This document shows, piece after piece, positions 1 to 8,432 of a DNA stretch of 64,000 nucleotides. This DNA is from an uncultured Devosia sp. Its GTDB lineage: Bacteria > Pseudomonadota > Alphaproteobacteria > Rhizobiales > Devosiaceae. The stretch covers positions 558,001 to 622,000 of the forward strand of contig NZ_CAUQDV010000002.1 of NCBI RefSeq assembly GCF_963517015.1, written 5' to 3'. The stretch's first letter is position 1. Each line of letters starts with the position of its first letter. The notes under the pieces are model-generated. The model was not told the DNA's origin. It saw nothing but the letters and a program-made list of their open reading frames with translations, and made no database searches. The position numbers and the translations under genes are program-made.

Positions 1-1394
1 TCGGCAACCATGTCGGCCAGGATCTCATAGTCGGGCGTCTTGCCGGCCGACTTGATGAGACCCGAAATACGATCCTCGATGCTCTTAAGGCTTTCGGGAC
101 CGAACATGGCAACGGGAGCCGGCGCCTTGCGGGTCATGGCATCGCTGGTGCGCTCCGCAACCAGAGTGGCCATGGCTTCCATGCCGGCCGGGTCGGCCTG
201 GGTATTGGTGTAGAGCGTCGCCAGATCGTTGAGCTGGGCGCCGGTCTCGTCCATGCGCTCCATCAGCAGTTTGAGCTGGCTCTCCACCATGCCGGTATCT
301 TCGGGCATGCGATCGGACAGAGCTTCGATCTGCGATTCAATGCGGAGGAAGCGTGGCTCCATGCCCGCCAGCACGGCGTCGCGCAGCGAAGCAATATCCT
401 GCTTGAGACCGGCGACATCGCCATTAGCGGTCTCGAAGCCGCCGATACGGGCAGCCAGAGCGTCAACCTTGGAAACAAGTTTGCCGGGCGCGGCTTCGCC
501 GTCGTTCAACGCCTTGGTGAAGGCGGCCATTTCAGCGGTCAGGCGTTCGAAGTCGCCTGTGGACAGGGTGACGTTGCGTTCGATGGCGTCGATACGATCA
601 TAGACGTTGCGCACGCTGTCTTCGATGGCATGCATGGCGGGCGCCAGGGTGTCGGGCGTCGAAGCCTTGCGCTCTTCGCGGACGACCTCGCGCTCCATCT
701 GCTGCGCCTGCAGTTCGGCCAGTTTACCGACCGTGGTCGAGACGTCGTCGAGACGCTTGTTGAGCGCCGAAAGATCGACCTTGGGGCCGTTCTCGATCAT
801 CGTGGCCAGCCCGGCAATCTGGGCCTCGAGGCGCTTGACCTGACCGGTTTCGCCCACGGCGCCAGCGAGCAATTCGACCACATGGGTCAGCTGCTCGACC
901 TGGCTGGCGACCTCGTTGATGCTGCCATTGTTGGCGCGCTGATGCTTGAGCTCACCCTCGAGGCGCTCGAGGCGACCACTGAGGCCGGAGACCAAGGTGG
1001 TCAGTTCGCGGAATTCGGGCTGGTCGCTGGCGCGGCGGCCCAGAGCTGCAGCAGGCGCCGACATCTGGCGGCCGCGGATTTCAGCAATGGCATTGCTCAG
1101 CGCGTCACGGTCTTCGTCATGGTCGTCGCGCTCGCTGAAGCGATCGACGGCGCGCTTGACGGTCTGCAGTGCCTCGCGGCGACGGACGGATGGCTCGGGG
1201 CCAACCTGTTCGCGCAGATTGCGAACCCGACGGGCAATGCCGGAAAAGGCCGGTTCTTCGCGCTCGACATCGGCATAACGCCCTTCGACCTGATCGAGCA
1301 GAGCGACGAGTTCGCCGCGCAGGGCCTGCCATTCACCGGGCTGCGGTTCATCGGGCAGATCGGACATGTCGGGATTTTGGTAGGCGCGGGCCAT
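1..1394 (-). CDS. Large coiled-coil protein, N-terminal part (PodJ/SEL1-type), partial
   Basis: An uninterrupted minus-strand frame starts at the ATG at 1394 (protein begins MARAYQNPDMSDLPDEP) and runs off the left edge, giving 464 visible residues. The visible part is hydrophilic, rich in Glu, Arg, Ala and Leu, and carries repeated heptad-like segments such as LSGRLERLEGELKHQ and VSKVDALAARIGGFE, as expected for long coiled coils. I see no signal peptide or membrane segment in this part. In Hyphomicrobiales such N-termini belong to very long proteins ending in SEL1 repeats and a peptidoglycan-binding domain, related to the polarity factor PodJ. Those C-terminal domains lie outside the window, so the family assignment is inference. 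The response-regulator gene starts divergently 212 bases away. Confidence 0.72.
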   Translation of the reverse strand, partial: MARAYQNPDMSDLPDEPQPGEWQALRGELVALLDQVEGRYADVEREEPAFSGIARRVRNLREQVGPEPSVRRREALQTVKRAVDRFSERDDHDEDRDALSNAIAEIRGRQMSAPAAALGRRASDQPEFRELTTLVSGLSGRLERLEGELKHQRANNGSINEVASQVEQLTHVVELLAGAVGETGQVKRLEAQIAGLATMIENGPKVDLSALNKRLDDVSTTVGKLAELQAQQMEREVVREERKASTPDTLAPAMHAIEDSVRNVYDRIDAIERNVTLSTGDFERLTAEMAAFTKALNDGEAAPGKLVSKVDALAARIGGFETANGDVAGLKQDIASLRDAVLAGMEPRFLRIESQIEALSDRMPEDTGMVESQLKLLMERMDETGAQLNDLATLYTNTQADPAGMEAMATLVAERTSDAMTRKAPAPVAMFGPESLKSIEDRISGLIKSAGKTPDYEILADMVA

Positions 1395-1590
1395 GGGCTA
1401 GTCCCTGTCACAAAGCGGCGGACCCCTCGCGATTCAACACGAAGGCATGACCGCTATTGTTGGAAAAACATGGTAAAGAACCCGTTAAGTCAGCGTGCAT
1501 TCTGCAAGGACCCACGGGTATTTGGCCGATTTGTGTAGACCAAATGACAGGTCGAAACAGTTGGCGTTATCCGCTAAAAGAGGCTCCCAC

Positions 1591-1595
1591 AGGAG
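1591..1595 (+). promoter_or_regulatory. Ribosome binding site that fixes the response-regulator start
   Basis: AGGAG lies 11 bases before the ATG at 1607. An open frame extends upstream to 1457, but only the ATG at 1607 has a good ribosome site and gives a receiver domain beginning MTRRRIIIVDDHPLF. Confidence 0.65.
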
Positions 1596-1606
1596 TGCCC
1601 CAGACC

Positions 1607-2281
1607 ATGACCCGTCGCCGCATCATCATCGTCGATGACCACCCGCTGTTCCGCGCTGCGCTCAAGCAGACACTTGCTGGTGGCGATGCGACGGTCACCG
1701 TCGAAGAGGCGGGCGATCTCAATGGGTTAAGCGCAGCGCTCGATGCCGACCGGGACTGCGACCTGGTGCTGCTGGACCTCAATATGCCGGGCGTGCGCGG
1801 GTTTTCCGGACTGCTGCTGCTGCGGGCGCAGTATCCGGATATTCCCGTAATGATCATCTCGGCCGTCGAGGACAATGCCGTCGTCCGCCGAGCCTTCGAA
1901 CTGGGCGCTGCAGGCTATCTTCACAAATCTGTCGGACCGACGGAAATTCGTCGCGCCATCGAGACGGTTTTGTCTGGCGAGGTGTTTGTGCCGGAAGGCA
2001 CGACCTTGGGCGCAGAGGATGATCAGACCGCATTGATGCGCCGGCTATCGACCCTGACGCCGCAGCAGGTGCGCGTGTTGATGATGCTGAGCGATGGCTT
2101 GATGAACAAGCAGATCGCCTATGAACTCACCATCTCGGAAGCGACGGTCAAGGCACACGTCTCGGCGATCCTGCAGAAGCTCGATGTCGATAGCCGTACT
2201 CAGGCGGTGATCGCCGCGGCACGCATCGAAGAGGGCGAGTTCGAGGCGCTGTTTTCGCTGAATACGGCCGAGAAGTCTTAA
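1607..2281 (+). CDS. NarL/FixJ-type two-component response regulator
   Basis: A 224-residue protein with an N-terminal receiver domain (about residues 4-120) and a C-terminal LuxR-type DNA-binding domain (about 150-212). The receiver carries the acidic pair in IIIVDDHPLF, the phospho-acceptor Asp in LVLLDLNMPG and the conserved Lys in GYLHKSV. The output domain shows the LuxR pattern LTPQQVRVLMMLSDGLMNKQ followed by ISEATVKAHVSAI. It should act as a phosphorylation-dependent transcription factor in the cytoplasm. No histidine kinase is adjacent, so its signal and partner are unknown. Its TAA stop overlaps the stop of the convergent pyrD (shared TTAA at 2278-2281). Confidence 0.9.
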   Translation: MTRRRIIIVDDHPLFRAALKQTLAGGDATVTVEEAGDLNGLSAALDADRDCDLVLLDLNMPGVRGFSGLLLLRAQYPDIPVMIISAVEDNAVVRRAFELGAAGYLHKSVGPTEIRRAIETVLSGEVFVPEGTTLGAEDDQTALMRRLSTLTPQQVRVLMMLSDGLMNKQIAYELTISEATVKAHVSAILQKLDVDSRTQAVIAAARIEEGEFEALFSLNTAEKS

Positions 2282-3390
2282 GCTCCGGCACCCCTACCCT
2301 CGGCCCAGTCGGCGGTTTTGGTACCCACCAGTTCGGCGACATTGGTTTTGCCTTCGGCGCGGACGGCGGCGACTAGGCCGCGCTTGAGGCGATCCAGCAT
2401 GTCAAAGCCGCCAAAGACCATAGCAGAATAGAGCTGGATCGCATTGGCGCCGGCCTCGATCTTGGCGAGGGCCGATTGCGGCGAGTGAATACCGCCGACG
2501 CCGATTATGGGCAGCGCGCCGACCCGCTGGCGCATCTGGGCTAGGCGCCGCGTCGAGAGTTCGAAGAGCGGCTTGCCCGAGAGCCCGCCGGTTTCATCGG
2601 CATTTTCCAGCCGGGCAACAGCGTCGCGCGTGATCGTGGTGTTGGAGACGATGAGACCGTCCAGATCGGTGGCAAGCACCACAGCAGCAATGGCATCGAG
2701 CGCCGCTTCATCAAGATCCGGCGCAATCTTGAGAAAGACCGGGACGCGGGTCTTTGCCTTGGCGCGGGTGGCCAGCACTTCGCCGAGCAGGCGACGCAGG
2801 GCTTCATCGGCCTGGAGATTACGCAGCCCGGGCGTGTTGGGCGAGGAAATGTTGACGGTCAGATAGTCGGCCAGATCGGCAAAACGCGTGACGCCCTGCA
2901 CATAATCGGCGACGAAATCCTCGCTGTCCTTGTTGGCTCCGATGTTGACGCCAAGCGCCGCTGGAACGCGCTGATCCTTGAGCCGGGCAAAGGCCGCGTC
3001 ATGGCCTTCGTTGTTGAAGCCCATGCGGTTGATGACGCCTTCCGCGGATGTGATGCGGAACAGGCGCGGCTTGAGATTGCCGGCCTGCGGGCGTGGTGTC
3101 ACCGTGCCGATCTCGACCATGCCGAAACCCATCTGGGCCAATGGACGGGCAACTTCGGCATTCTTGTCGAAGCCGGCGGCCATGCCGATCGGATTGGACA
3201 GATCGAGCCCGCAGAGACTGGTGCGCAATTCGGCGCCGTCAGGTTGGACTTGCTGGGGTGCCATGCCGAGACGCAGCGCCGCGATCGTTGCGCCATGGGC
3301 GGTTTCGGCATCCATCTTGAGCAGGGCTTCGCGGGTGAGCCCGGCCAGGGCCGGAATGCGCAACAGGGGCGAAAAGGCGGAAAAGATCAT
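2278..3390 (-). CDS. pyrD: Dihydroorotate dehydrogenase (quinone), class 2
   Basis: A 370-residue enzyme of de novo pyrimidine synthesis that oxidises dihydroorotate to orotate with FMN and passes electrons to quinone. Class 2 identity is shown by the N-terminal helical extension (MIFSAFSPLLRIPALAGLTR), which associates with the membrane, and by conserved segments NPIGMAAGFDKNAE, GFNNEGHD, NISSPNTPGLRNLQ, LKIAPDLDE and IIGVGGIHS. The Ser in the NISSPNTPG segment region is where the class 2 catalytic base is expected. The start at 3390 is preferred because its ATG overlaps the TGA of the upstream DUF952 gene as ATGA, indicating translational coupling; a longer frame to 3414 has no such support. 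Confidence 0.96.
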   Translation of the reverse strand: MIFSAFSPLLRIPALAGLTREALLKMDAETAHGATIAALRLGMAPQQVQPDGAELRTSLCGLDLSNPIGMAAGFDKNAEVARPLAQMGFGMVEIGTVTPRPQAGNLKPRLFRITSAEGVINRMGFNNEGHDAAFARLKDQRVPAALGVNIGANKDSEDFVADYVQGVTRFADLADYLTVNISSPNTPGLRNLQADEALRRLLGEVLATRAKAKTRVPVFLKIAPDLDEAALDAIAAVVLATDLDGLIVSNTTITRDAVARLENADETGGLSGKPLFELSTRRLAQMRQRVGALPIIGVGGIHSPQSALAKIEAGANAIQLYSAMVFGGFDMLDRLKRGLVAAVRAEGKTNVAELVGTKTADWAEGRGAGA

Positions 3391-3743
3391 CGAACGGACT
3401 CCGGGAGCGTGCAACTGCCATCGGCTGCGACGCTGAGTGGCGTTTCCCAGGCGATCGCCGAAGCGGCGAGCGGGCCGCCATAGAGGTGGGGGAACAGGGC
3501 GCCACCGCGCGATGGTTCCCAGATCAGATCGCCGCCGAGATCGGCGGTCCGCACGGCGAGCAGCACCAGATCGGCCTGCCCGGCAAAGTGCAGTCGCAGG
3601 GTTTCAGCAAGCTGGTCGGCTGTCGAGAAATGGATATAGCCGTCCTTGGCGTCAATCGGCATGCCCGTAAAATGGGACGTCTGGCGGGCGGGGGCGAAGA
3701 CCGCTTCGGTGGCGATCTTGTAGACGAATTCGGCTGTGCTCAT
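3387..3743 (-). CDS. DUF952 family protein
   Basis: A 118-residue protein starting at the ATG at 3743 (MSTAEFVYKIATEAVF). It shows the features of DUF952 proteins: an initial YKI strand, a central DGYIHFSTADQ segment and a late WEPSRGGALFPHLYG segment. The biochemical function of the family is not established; a fold related to glutamate-cyclotransferase-like or ADP-ribosyl-type domains has been suggested for relatives, but nothing here proves activity. It overlaps pyrD by 4 bases and is probably co-transcribed with it. An open frame extends to 3806 but would run into the AT-rich operator-like region. Confidence 0.85.
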   Translation of the reverse strand: MSTAEFVYKIATEAVFAPARQTSHFTGMPIDAKDGYIHFSTADQLAETLRLHFAGQADLVLLAVRTADLGGDLIWEPSRGGALFPHLYGGPLAASAIAWETPLSVAADGSCTLPESVR

Positions 3744-3792
3744 GGGCGCGAAACTATCCATGGCAAGGGCGGCCCGCAAGCGGACAAAGGGC

Positions 3793-3837
3793 TTTACAGC
3801 GGACAATCGTGGCGCTTATATTCCTAGGAATTAATTC
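3793..3837 (+). promoter_or_regulatory. Sigma70-like promoter with overlapping palindromes upstream of the S24 repressor
   Basis: TTTACA at 3793-3798 and TATATT at 3817-3822 are 18 bases apart, a good housekeeping promoter pointing to the gene at 3867. Two palindromes overlap the -10 and likely start site: TTCCTAGGAA (3821-3830) and GAATTAATTC (3828-3837). This layout suits autorepression by the encoded regulator. It could also affect the divergent DUF952-pyrD pair, whose start is 78 bases away. Confidence 0.5.
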
Positions 3838-3866
3838 TAAATGCTGCCATTTGAACTGGTGCATCC

Positions 3867-4508
3867 ATGCTCAAGCATCGCGACATCTGGGAAGGTATCG
3901 ACGCCCTGGCGCGCCGGCATGGCATTTCGGTTTCCGCCCTGGCAAAGTCGGCGGGGCTCGATGCCACAGCCTTCAATATCTCCAAGCGGGTCGCCAAGGA
4001 TGGGCGCGAGCGCTGGCCATCCACGGAAAGCATTGCCAAGATACTCGCTGCGACCAATGAAGGCTTCGACAGCTTCATCGAGGGCACCGGCATCTATCTG
4101 CAATCGGGTGGCCGCTACTCGAACGGGGCGGTGCCGCTGGTTGGTCTTGCGCAAGCCGGTAGTGGTGGGTTTTTCGATGGGGCGGGGTTTCCGGCGGGCC
4201 AAGGCTGGGACGAGATCGCCCTGCCCGTGCCCGGTGAAGGAGGCGTCTACGCGCTCGAGGTCAGCGGCGACTCCATGGAACCGCTCTATCGCGAAGGCGA
4301 CCGTATCCTCGTCTCCCCGACCGAGCAGGTTCGGCGCGGCGACCGCGTCGTGGTCAAGACCCGAGAGGGCGAGGTGATGGCCAAGATACTCCATCGCCAG
4401 ACCGGCACGCAGATCGAGTTGCACTCGCTCAACCCGGCCTATCCGCCGCGGGTGTTCAATCTCGGCGATGTGGAATGGGTGGCGCGGATTATCTGGGCGA
4501 GCCAGTAG
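3867..4508 (+). CDS. Helix-turn-helix transcriptional regulator with S24 (LexA-like) peptidase domain
   Basis: A 213-residue protein. Residues 1-65 form an HTH region (ISVSALAKSAGLDATAFN) and residues about 90-213 form an S24/LexA-like domain. The nucleophile Ser lies in SGDSMEPLYREGD and the general-base Lys in the RGDRVVVKTREGEVMAK segment, so the Ser-Lys dyad appears intact. An Ala-Gly dipeptide in VGLAQAGSGG sits where LexA-type proteins are cleaved, so RecA-stimulated self-cleavage is possible but unproven. It resembles short phage-type repressors that are common as chromosomal genes in alphaproteobacteria. Its stop abuts the stop of the convergent HicA-like gene. Confidence 0.88.
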   Translation: MLKHRDIWEGIDALARRHGISVSALAKSAGLDATAFNISKRVAKDGRERWPSTESIAKILAATNEGFDSFIEGTGIYLQSGGRYSNGAVPLVGLAQAGSGGFFDGAGFPAGQGWDEIALPVPGEGGVYALEVSGDSMEPLYREGDRILVSPTEQVRRGDRVVVKTREGEVMAKILHRQTGTQIELHSLNPAYPPRVFNLGDVEWVARIIWASQ

Positions 4509-4706
4509 CTAGAAGCGCTTGCCTAGACCAGCCTGTTTCAAAGTGGCATTGGCGGTGTGCCGAGAAATCACGCCGCGGTCGAGCGTGAAGGTTCGCTGCG
4601 TGATCGGACTGAACCACACTTCGTGGTCACCCTTGCCATGCCGGCGAATTTCGCAACCCGCCTTGATCAACAATTTCACAATCTCGGCGTAATAGCCGCG
4701 GACCAC
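4509..4706 (-). CDS. HicA-like toxin (YcfA family)
   Basis: A 65-residue protein with a GTG start at 4706. It has the double-stranded-RNA-binding-like layout of HicA mRNA interferases: an N-terminal helix (AEIVKLLIKAGCEIRR), then the active-site region HGKGDHEVWFSP with the catalytic-type His, then ISRHTANATLKQAGL. HicA toxins cleave mRNA and are neutralised by HicB. It is encoded directly after the HicB-like gene with a 1-base overlap (TAGTG), the usual tight coupling of such pairs, although canonical hicAB often places the toxin first. Confidence 0.8.
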   Translation of the reverse strand: MVRGYYAEIVKLLIKAGCEIRRHGKGDHEVWFSPITQRTFTLDRGVISRHTANATLKQAGLGKRF

Positions 4707-4936
4707 TATTCGGCCGCCGTTTGTTGGAGCTGCGAAACGATGTGGAAGTCGATCTTGCCGTCACCTGGGTCGATGCGGTTGTCGTCCAGCAACTCCGGTG
4801 TCACAGCCACAACGCGAGCATAAAGCTCGTCGAGTGAGGCGGACTCGGTGACGAGGCCAACAATGTCCTCGCTGGTGGCGACCCAGACATGCGCTTCGTC
4901 GTCCCAGAAGACTGTAACCGTGAAGCTCTGGCTCAT
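4706..4936 (-). CDS. HicB-like/DUF1902 antitoxin
   Basis: A 76-residue protein starting at the ATG at 4936, six bases after a strong AGGAGAG ribosome site; a longer frame to 4987 lacks one. The sequence FTVTVFWDDEAHVWVATSED resembles the partial RNase H-like fold of HicB and DUF1902 proteins (substrate-mimic strand, then ESASLDELYARV helix). No DNA-binding tail is apparent, so autoregulation would need another factor. It lies upstream of the HicA-like gene and is its likely antidote. Confidence 0.77.
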   Translation of the reverse strand: MSQSFTVTVFWDDEAHVWVATSEDIVGLVTESASLDELYARVVAVTPELLDDNRIDPGDGKIDFHIVSQLQQTAAE

Positions 4937-4995
4937 TTGCGGCTCTCCTGCCGGCCTCAATCTATGTCGAGACCGGCAGCGCGACAAGCCTGGCG

Positions 4996-6639
4996 TTACG
5001 TCAGCATCTTGCCGTCGAGCGCGTCGGCGATCAGCCGGCGGGTGTTGTCGATACCATAGAGGGCGGCGAAGGAGCCGAAGCGGGGGCCGCGTTCCTGGCC
5101 GATCAGCACCTGATAGAGCATCTGGAAGAAGTCACCGGACACGCCGGGGCCGCCCGTCGGGCTCTTCTTGGTGTGATCCTGATAGCGCTCGATGGTGCGC
5201 GCCACGTCGAGAGCTGCAGTCTGGATGGTCTCGTTGTCCGCGTCGGCAGGCAGTTCCCCGAAAGCAGCAGACAGCGCTTCGAGCGCAGTGCGCTCCACGT
5301 CGTCGGGGGCGCGATAGGTCTTTTGCACGAAGTCGCGGAAGTAGCGCATGGCATAGCCGACCAGCGCATCGAGATGCGGGTGGGTCTTGGCCGATACGCC
5401 CGGCGCATAGGCCGAGATATAGCCCCACATGACTTCGGGCGTTTCCGGATTGGACGCCGTGGCCAGGTTGAGCAGCAGGGCAAAGGTAACCGGCATGTCG
5501 ATCTTGGGCACATTGCCGAAATGGACATGGAAGGCCGGATTTTCCAGACGCGCGGCGACGTCCTGGCGGTCATAGGCGGCAACGAAGGACGCATATTCGT
5601 CCACGGCGCGCGGAATGACGTCGAAATGCAGGCGCTTGGCGACGCGGGGCTTCTGGAACATGTAGAGCCCCAGGCTTTCCGTCGGCGCATAGGTTAGCCA
5701 TTCATCGATGGTCAGACCGTTGCCCTTGGACTTGGAAATCTTCTGGCCGTCGGAATCGAGGAACAGCTCATAGACATAATGCTCGGGCGGGGTGCCGCCG
5801 AGGATGGTGCAGATCTTGTCATAGATATGCTGGTTGGTCTGGTGATCCTTGCCGAACATTTCGAAATCGACACCCAGCGCCGCCCAGCGCATGCCGAAGT
5901 CGGGCTTCCACTGCAGCTTCACATGGCCGCCGGTGACCGGCACCGTGGTGTCGCGGCCGTCTTCGTCGGCAAAGGTGACCGTGCCGTCCTTGGCGTTGAC
6001 TTCCTTCATCGGCACGTAGAGCACGCGGCCGGAAATCGGGGAGATCGGCAGGAAGGGCGAATAGGTCGCCTGACGCTCGGCACCCAGGGTCGGCAGCATG
6101 ACGGCCATGATGTCGTCGAACCGTTCGGCGGCAAGACGCAGCACATGGTCGAACTTGCCGGAGCGGTAATATTCCGTCGCGCTGGCGAATTCGTAATCGA
6201 AGCCGAAGGTATCGAGAAAACGGCGCAACATGGCGTTGTTGTGGTCGCCGAAGCTTGGATACTCATTGGTCCAGGGATCGGGCACGGCCGTCAGCGGCTT
6301 TTGCAGATGCGGCTCCATGGCCTCCTTGGAGGGCACATTGTCCGGGATCTTGCGCATGCCATCGAGATCGTCCGAGAAGCACAGCAGGCGGGTCGGGATC
6401 TGGTCGCGGGTCAGCAGGCGGAAGGCCGTGCGCACCATGGTGGTGCGGGCCACTTCGCCGAAAGTGCCGATATGGGGCAGGCCCGAAGGGCCATAGCCGG
6501 TCTCGAACAGGGCCTCGCCCTTGCCCGATTTCTCCAGCCGCTTGACCAGCTTGCGGGCTTCCTCAAACGGCCAGGCGCGGGCAGTCTGGGCAGCGTCGAA
6601 AAACGCAGGGTCAAGAGGGGGAAGGGAAGCGGACGACAA
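4996..6639 (-). CDS. lysK: Lysine--tRNA ligase, class I
   Basis: A class I lysyl-tRNA synthetase, the archaeal-type enzyme that replaces class II LysS in many alphaproteobacteria; it charges tRNA-Lys using ATP. The HIGH signature appears as LPHIGTFGE in the N-terminal third and the KMSKS loop as QKISKSKGNG in the middle, followed by the helical C-terminal anticodon-binding region. The start is uncertain. I prefer the TTG at 6639 (547 residues, about family length) because AAAGG lies nine bases upstream. The frame stays open to another TTG at 6732, but that would add a poorly conserved proline-rich tail. Confidence 0.94.
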   Translation of the reverse strand: MSSASLPPLDPAFFDAAQTARAWPFEEARKLVKRLEKSGKGEALFETGYGPSGLPHIGTFGEVARTTMVRTAFRLLTRDQIPTRLLCFSDDLDGMRKIPDNVPSKEAMEPHLQKPLTAVPDPWTNEYPSFGDHNNAMLRRFLDTFGFDYEFASATEYYRSGKFDHVLRLAAERFDDIMAVMLPTLGAERQATYSPFLPISPISGRVLYVPMKEVNAKDGTVTFADEDGRDTTVPVTGGHVKLQWKPDFGMRWAALGVDFEMFGKDHQTNQHIYDKICTILGGTPPEHYVYELFLDSDGQKISKSKGNGLTIDEWLTYAPTESLGLYMFQKPRVAKRLHFDVIPRAVDEYASFVAAYDRQDVAARLENPAFHVHFGNVPKIDMPVTFALLLNLATASNPETPEVMWGYISAYAPGVSAKTHPHLDALVGYAMRYFRDFVQKTYRAPDDVERTALEALSAAFGELPADADNETIQTAALDVARTIERYQDHTKKSPTGGPGVSGDFFQMLYQVLIGQERGPRFGSFAALYGIDNTRRLIADALDGKMLT

Positions 6640-6779
6640 GGGGCTCGGCCTTTCAGAAGGAGGAATGGGTGTGTTGCATTCCCTTTGGCCTGCGTCAACG
6701 TTTGTGGGGCGCAATGCTTGCCAATCCGGCAAGGCGCGCCTAGCTATCGATGACCTGACGCCAGAAGCGGAACCCGTCC

Positions 6780-7193
6780 ATGCCCAATAATGCCCATGAC
6801 GCCCTGATCCATCTGATGCTTGTTGCCGCCTCGTCCGACAGTGCGATGACGGAAAAGGAACTGGCGCGCATCCAGGCGCTGATCGGGCGGCTGCCGGTGT
6901 TCGAGGGCTTCGACAAGAGCCGCCTGATGGCCGTGGCCAATGCCTGTGCCGACAAGCTCAACGGGCCGGGAGGGCTCGATCAGGTGCTGGACGATGCGAT
7001 TGCGGTGCTGCCGGCAAAGCTGCAGGACACGGCCTATGCCTGCGCCGTGGAGATTGCGGCGGTCGACCTCTATCTCGAGCAGGAAGAGCTGCGTTTCCTC
7101 GAAATGCTGCGTGACAAGCTCGATCTCGACCGGCTGACCACGGCCGCTATCGAAGCGGCAGCGCGGGCCCGGCATCGCCGGATGCCAGGCTGA
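6780..7193 (+). CDS. TerB-like tellurite-resistance family protein
   Basis: A 137-residue, mainly helical soluble protein. The opening ALIHLMLVAASSDSAMTEKELARIQALIG matches the TerB fold, in which acidic residues near the N-terminus can bind divalent metal. A second helix pair (LYLEQEELRFLEMLRDKL) repeats the acidic theme. It starts at ATG 6780, 140 bases from the divergent lysK start. A direct tellurite role is not implied, because the family also acts in envelope stress. The last 47 bases overlap the convergent small membrane-protein gene. Confidence 0.8.
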   Translation: MPNNAHDALIHLMLVAASSDSAMTEKELARIQALIGRLPVFEGFDKSRLMAVANACADKLNGPGGLDQVLDDAIAVLPAKLQDTAYACAVEIAAVDLYLEQEELRFLEMLRDKLDLDRLTTAAIEAAARARHRRMPG

Positions 7194-7605
7194 CGTCGCT
7201 CCAGCCGAACGCCCTTCGGCAAACCCAATAGACAAGGCCTGCCCCGGCGCCAGCTGCAACGAATGGCAATACATCGCGATCGCCGAGGATGGCCGGACTG
7301 CCGGTAAAGGCCCATAGCGCGACGCAGCAGGCGAAAACTCCCCCCAGAACATGGACCAGCCAGTGGCGCAGCCGCAGCACCCGCATCACGGCTATGGCGC
7401 CTAGCGCGGGCAAGGTCGCATAAGTGGCGGTCAATATCGTGCCGTACCACATGTATTCGAAGAGGTCGTTTCCGGCCGTTGGGCCCATGCCGCTGCCTGC
7501 GACAGCCGACGCGATATATTGCGCCACCAGAGCAAGTGGCGGCGTCGCCAGCACGGACAGAATATAGCAGACAAGCACGATGACGGCGGGTCGAAGCAGG
7601 TGCAT
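7147..7605 (-). CDS. Small four-helix membrane protein of unknown function
   Basis: A 152-residue hydrophobic protein with about four transmembrane segments (residues ~4-35, 52-76, 83-107 and 112-130). I do not recognise a family. Its ATG overlaps the TGA of the solute-binding-protein gene by one base (TGATG), so it is translationally coupled to it and belongs to the metZ transcription unit. A membrane partner for the binding protein would be tempting, but it lacks ABC-permease features such as an EAA loop. The 3' end overlaps the convergent TerB-like gene by 47 bases. Confidence 0.72.
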   Translation of the reverse strand: MHLLRPAVIVLVCYILSVLATPPLALVAQYIASAVAGSGMGPTAGNDLFEYMWYGTILTATYATLPALGAIAVMRVLRLRHWLVHVLGGVFACCVALWAFTGSPAILGDRDVLPFVAAGAGAGLVYWVCRRAFGWSDVSLASGDAGPALPLR

Positions 7606-8432
7606 CAGTAAAAGCCCACCGGGAACCAGCGCAGGTAGAGCTCGTCCAGTGCGCCATTCTCTTCGAGCCGCACCAAAGCCCAGTCGATGGCATGGCGCAT
7701 GGCGTCCTTGCCGGCTGGCACGGCGATGGCCAGGCCCTCGCCAAACAGCTGCGGGCGGAAATAGGCAGCGCCCGCGAAGCCGCAGCAGTCGAGATTGTCG
7801 TTGAGCCAGAATGAGGCCCGCATGGCGTCGCCGAAAAAGGCATCGGCCTCGCCGTCCTGCATGGCGGTGAGCGCGTCTATTTCGCTGGGAAAGGTGACGA
7901 CTTCGGCTTTGGGCAGATAGCGCGCCATAAAGGCCTCATGCGCGCTGCCAGCCCGGACCGCGATGGTCTTGCCGTCGAGCTTTTGGGCATCGAAGGTGCC
8001 AATGTCGTGCGCGCGGGTGACGAAGCGACCGGGCAATGCCAGATAGGTCGCCGAAAAATCAAAAGTCGCGCCGGTCTCCTCGCTCATGGCAAGACCGGCG
8101 ATCAGCGCATCGCCCTGGCTGTCATTGAGCGCATTGGCCGCCTGCTCCCAAGGCCAGGCCTGGATGGTGCAGGCGACATTGACCTCGGCGCAGATGCGCT
8201 TGGCCAGATCGACATTGAAGCCGATCAGCTCGCCGCTGCCATCGCGGAAATTGAAGGGCGGGAAATCGGCCGTGGTCAGAAAGCGAATGGCCGGGACCGC
8301 CGTGGTGCTGGGCGGCATTTCGCGGGCACTGGGATCGAAGTGATTGGGCAGCGCCTGGGCAAAAGCCGGCATGGCCAGCAGCGCAAGCGCCGCACCGGCC
8401 AGGCCGACAAACTTTGCCCAATGCGTGGCCAT
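7605..8432 (-). CDS. Periplasmic amino-acid-type solute-binding protein (SBP family 3)
   Basis: A 275-residue protein with a signal peptide (hydrophobic stretch LAGAALALLAMPAFAQA ending in an AQA-type cleavage site). The mature part has family 3 binding-protein signatures: FPPFNFRDGSGELIGFNVDL near the start, the middle segment FDAQKLDGKTIAVRAGSAHE and the C-terminal LYLRWFPVGF. Such proteins bind amino acids or related acids in the periplasm, and some are cyclohexadienyl-dehydratase-like enzymes. No permease or ATPase gene is adjacent. Its start codon overlaps the metZ stop (TGATG), so it should be co-regulated with metZ by the SAM-II element. Confidence 0.87.
   Translation of the reverse strand: MATHWAKFVGLAGAALALLAMPAFAQALPNHFDPSAREMPPSTTAVPAIRFLTTADFPPFNFRDGSGELIGFNVDLAKRICAEVNVACTIQAWPWEQAANALNDSQGDALIAGLAMSEETGATFDFSATYLALPGRFVTRAHDIGTFDAQKLDGKTIAVRAGSAHEAFMARYLPKAEVVTFPSEIDALTAMQDGEADAFFGDAMRASFWLNDNLDCCGFAGAAYFRPQLFGEGLAIAVPAGKDAMRHAIDWALVRLEENGALDELYLRWFPVGFY

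Noticed and set aside
630..1538. Forward frame of 302 residues at the left edge
   Set aside because: It is the complement of the coiled-coil protein, which has a continuous, biased frame and a plausible start.
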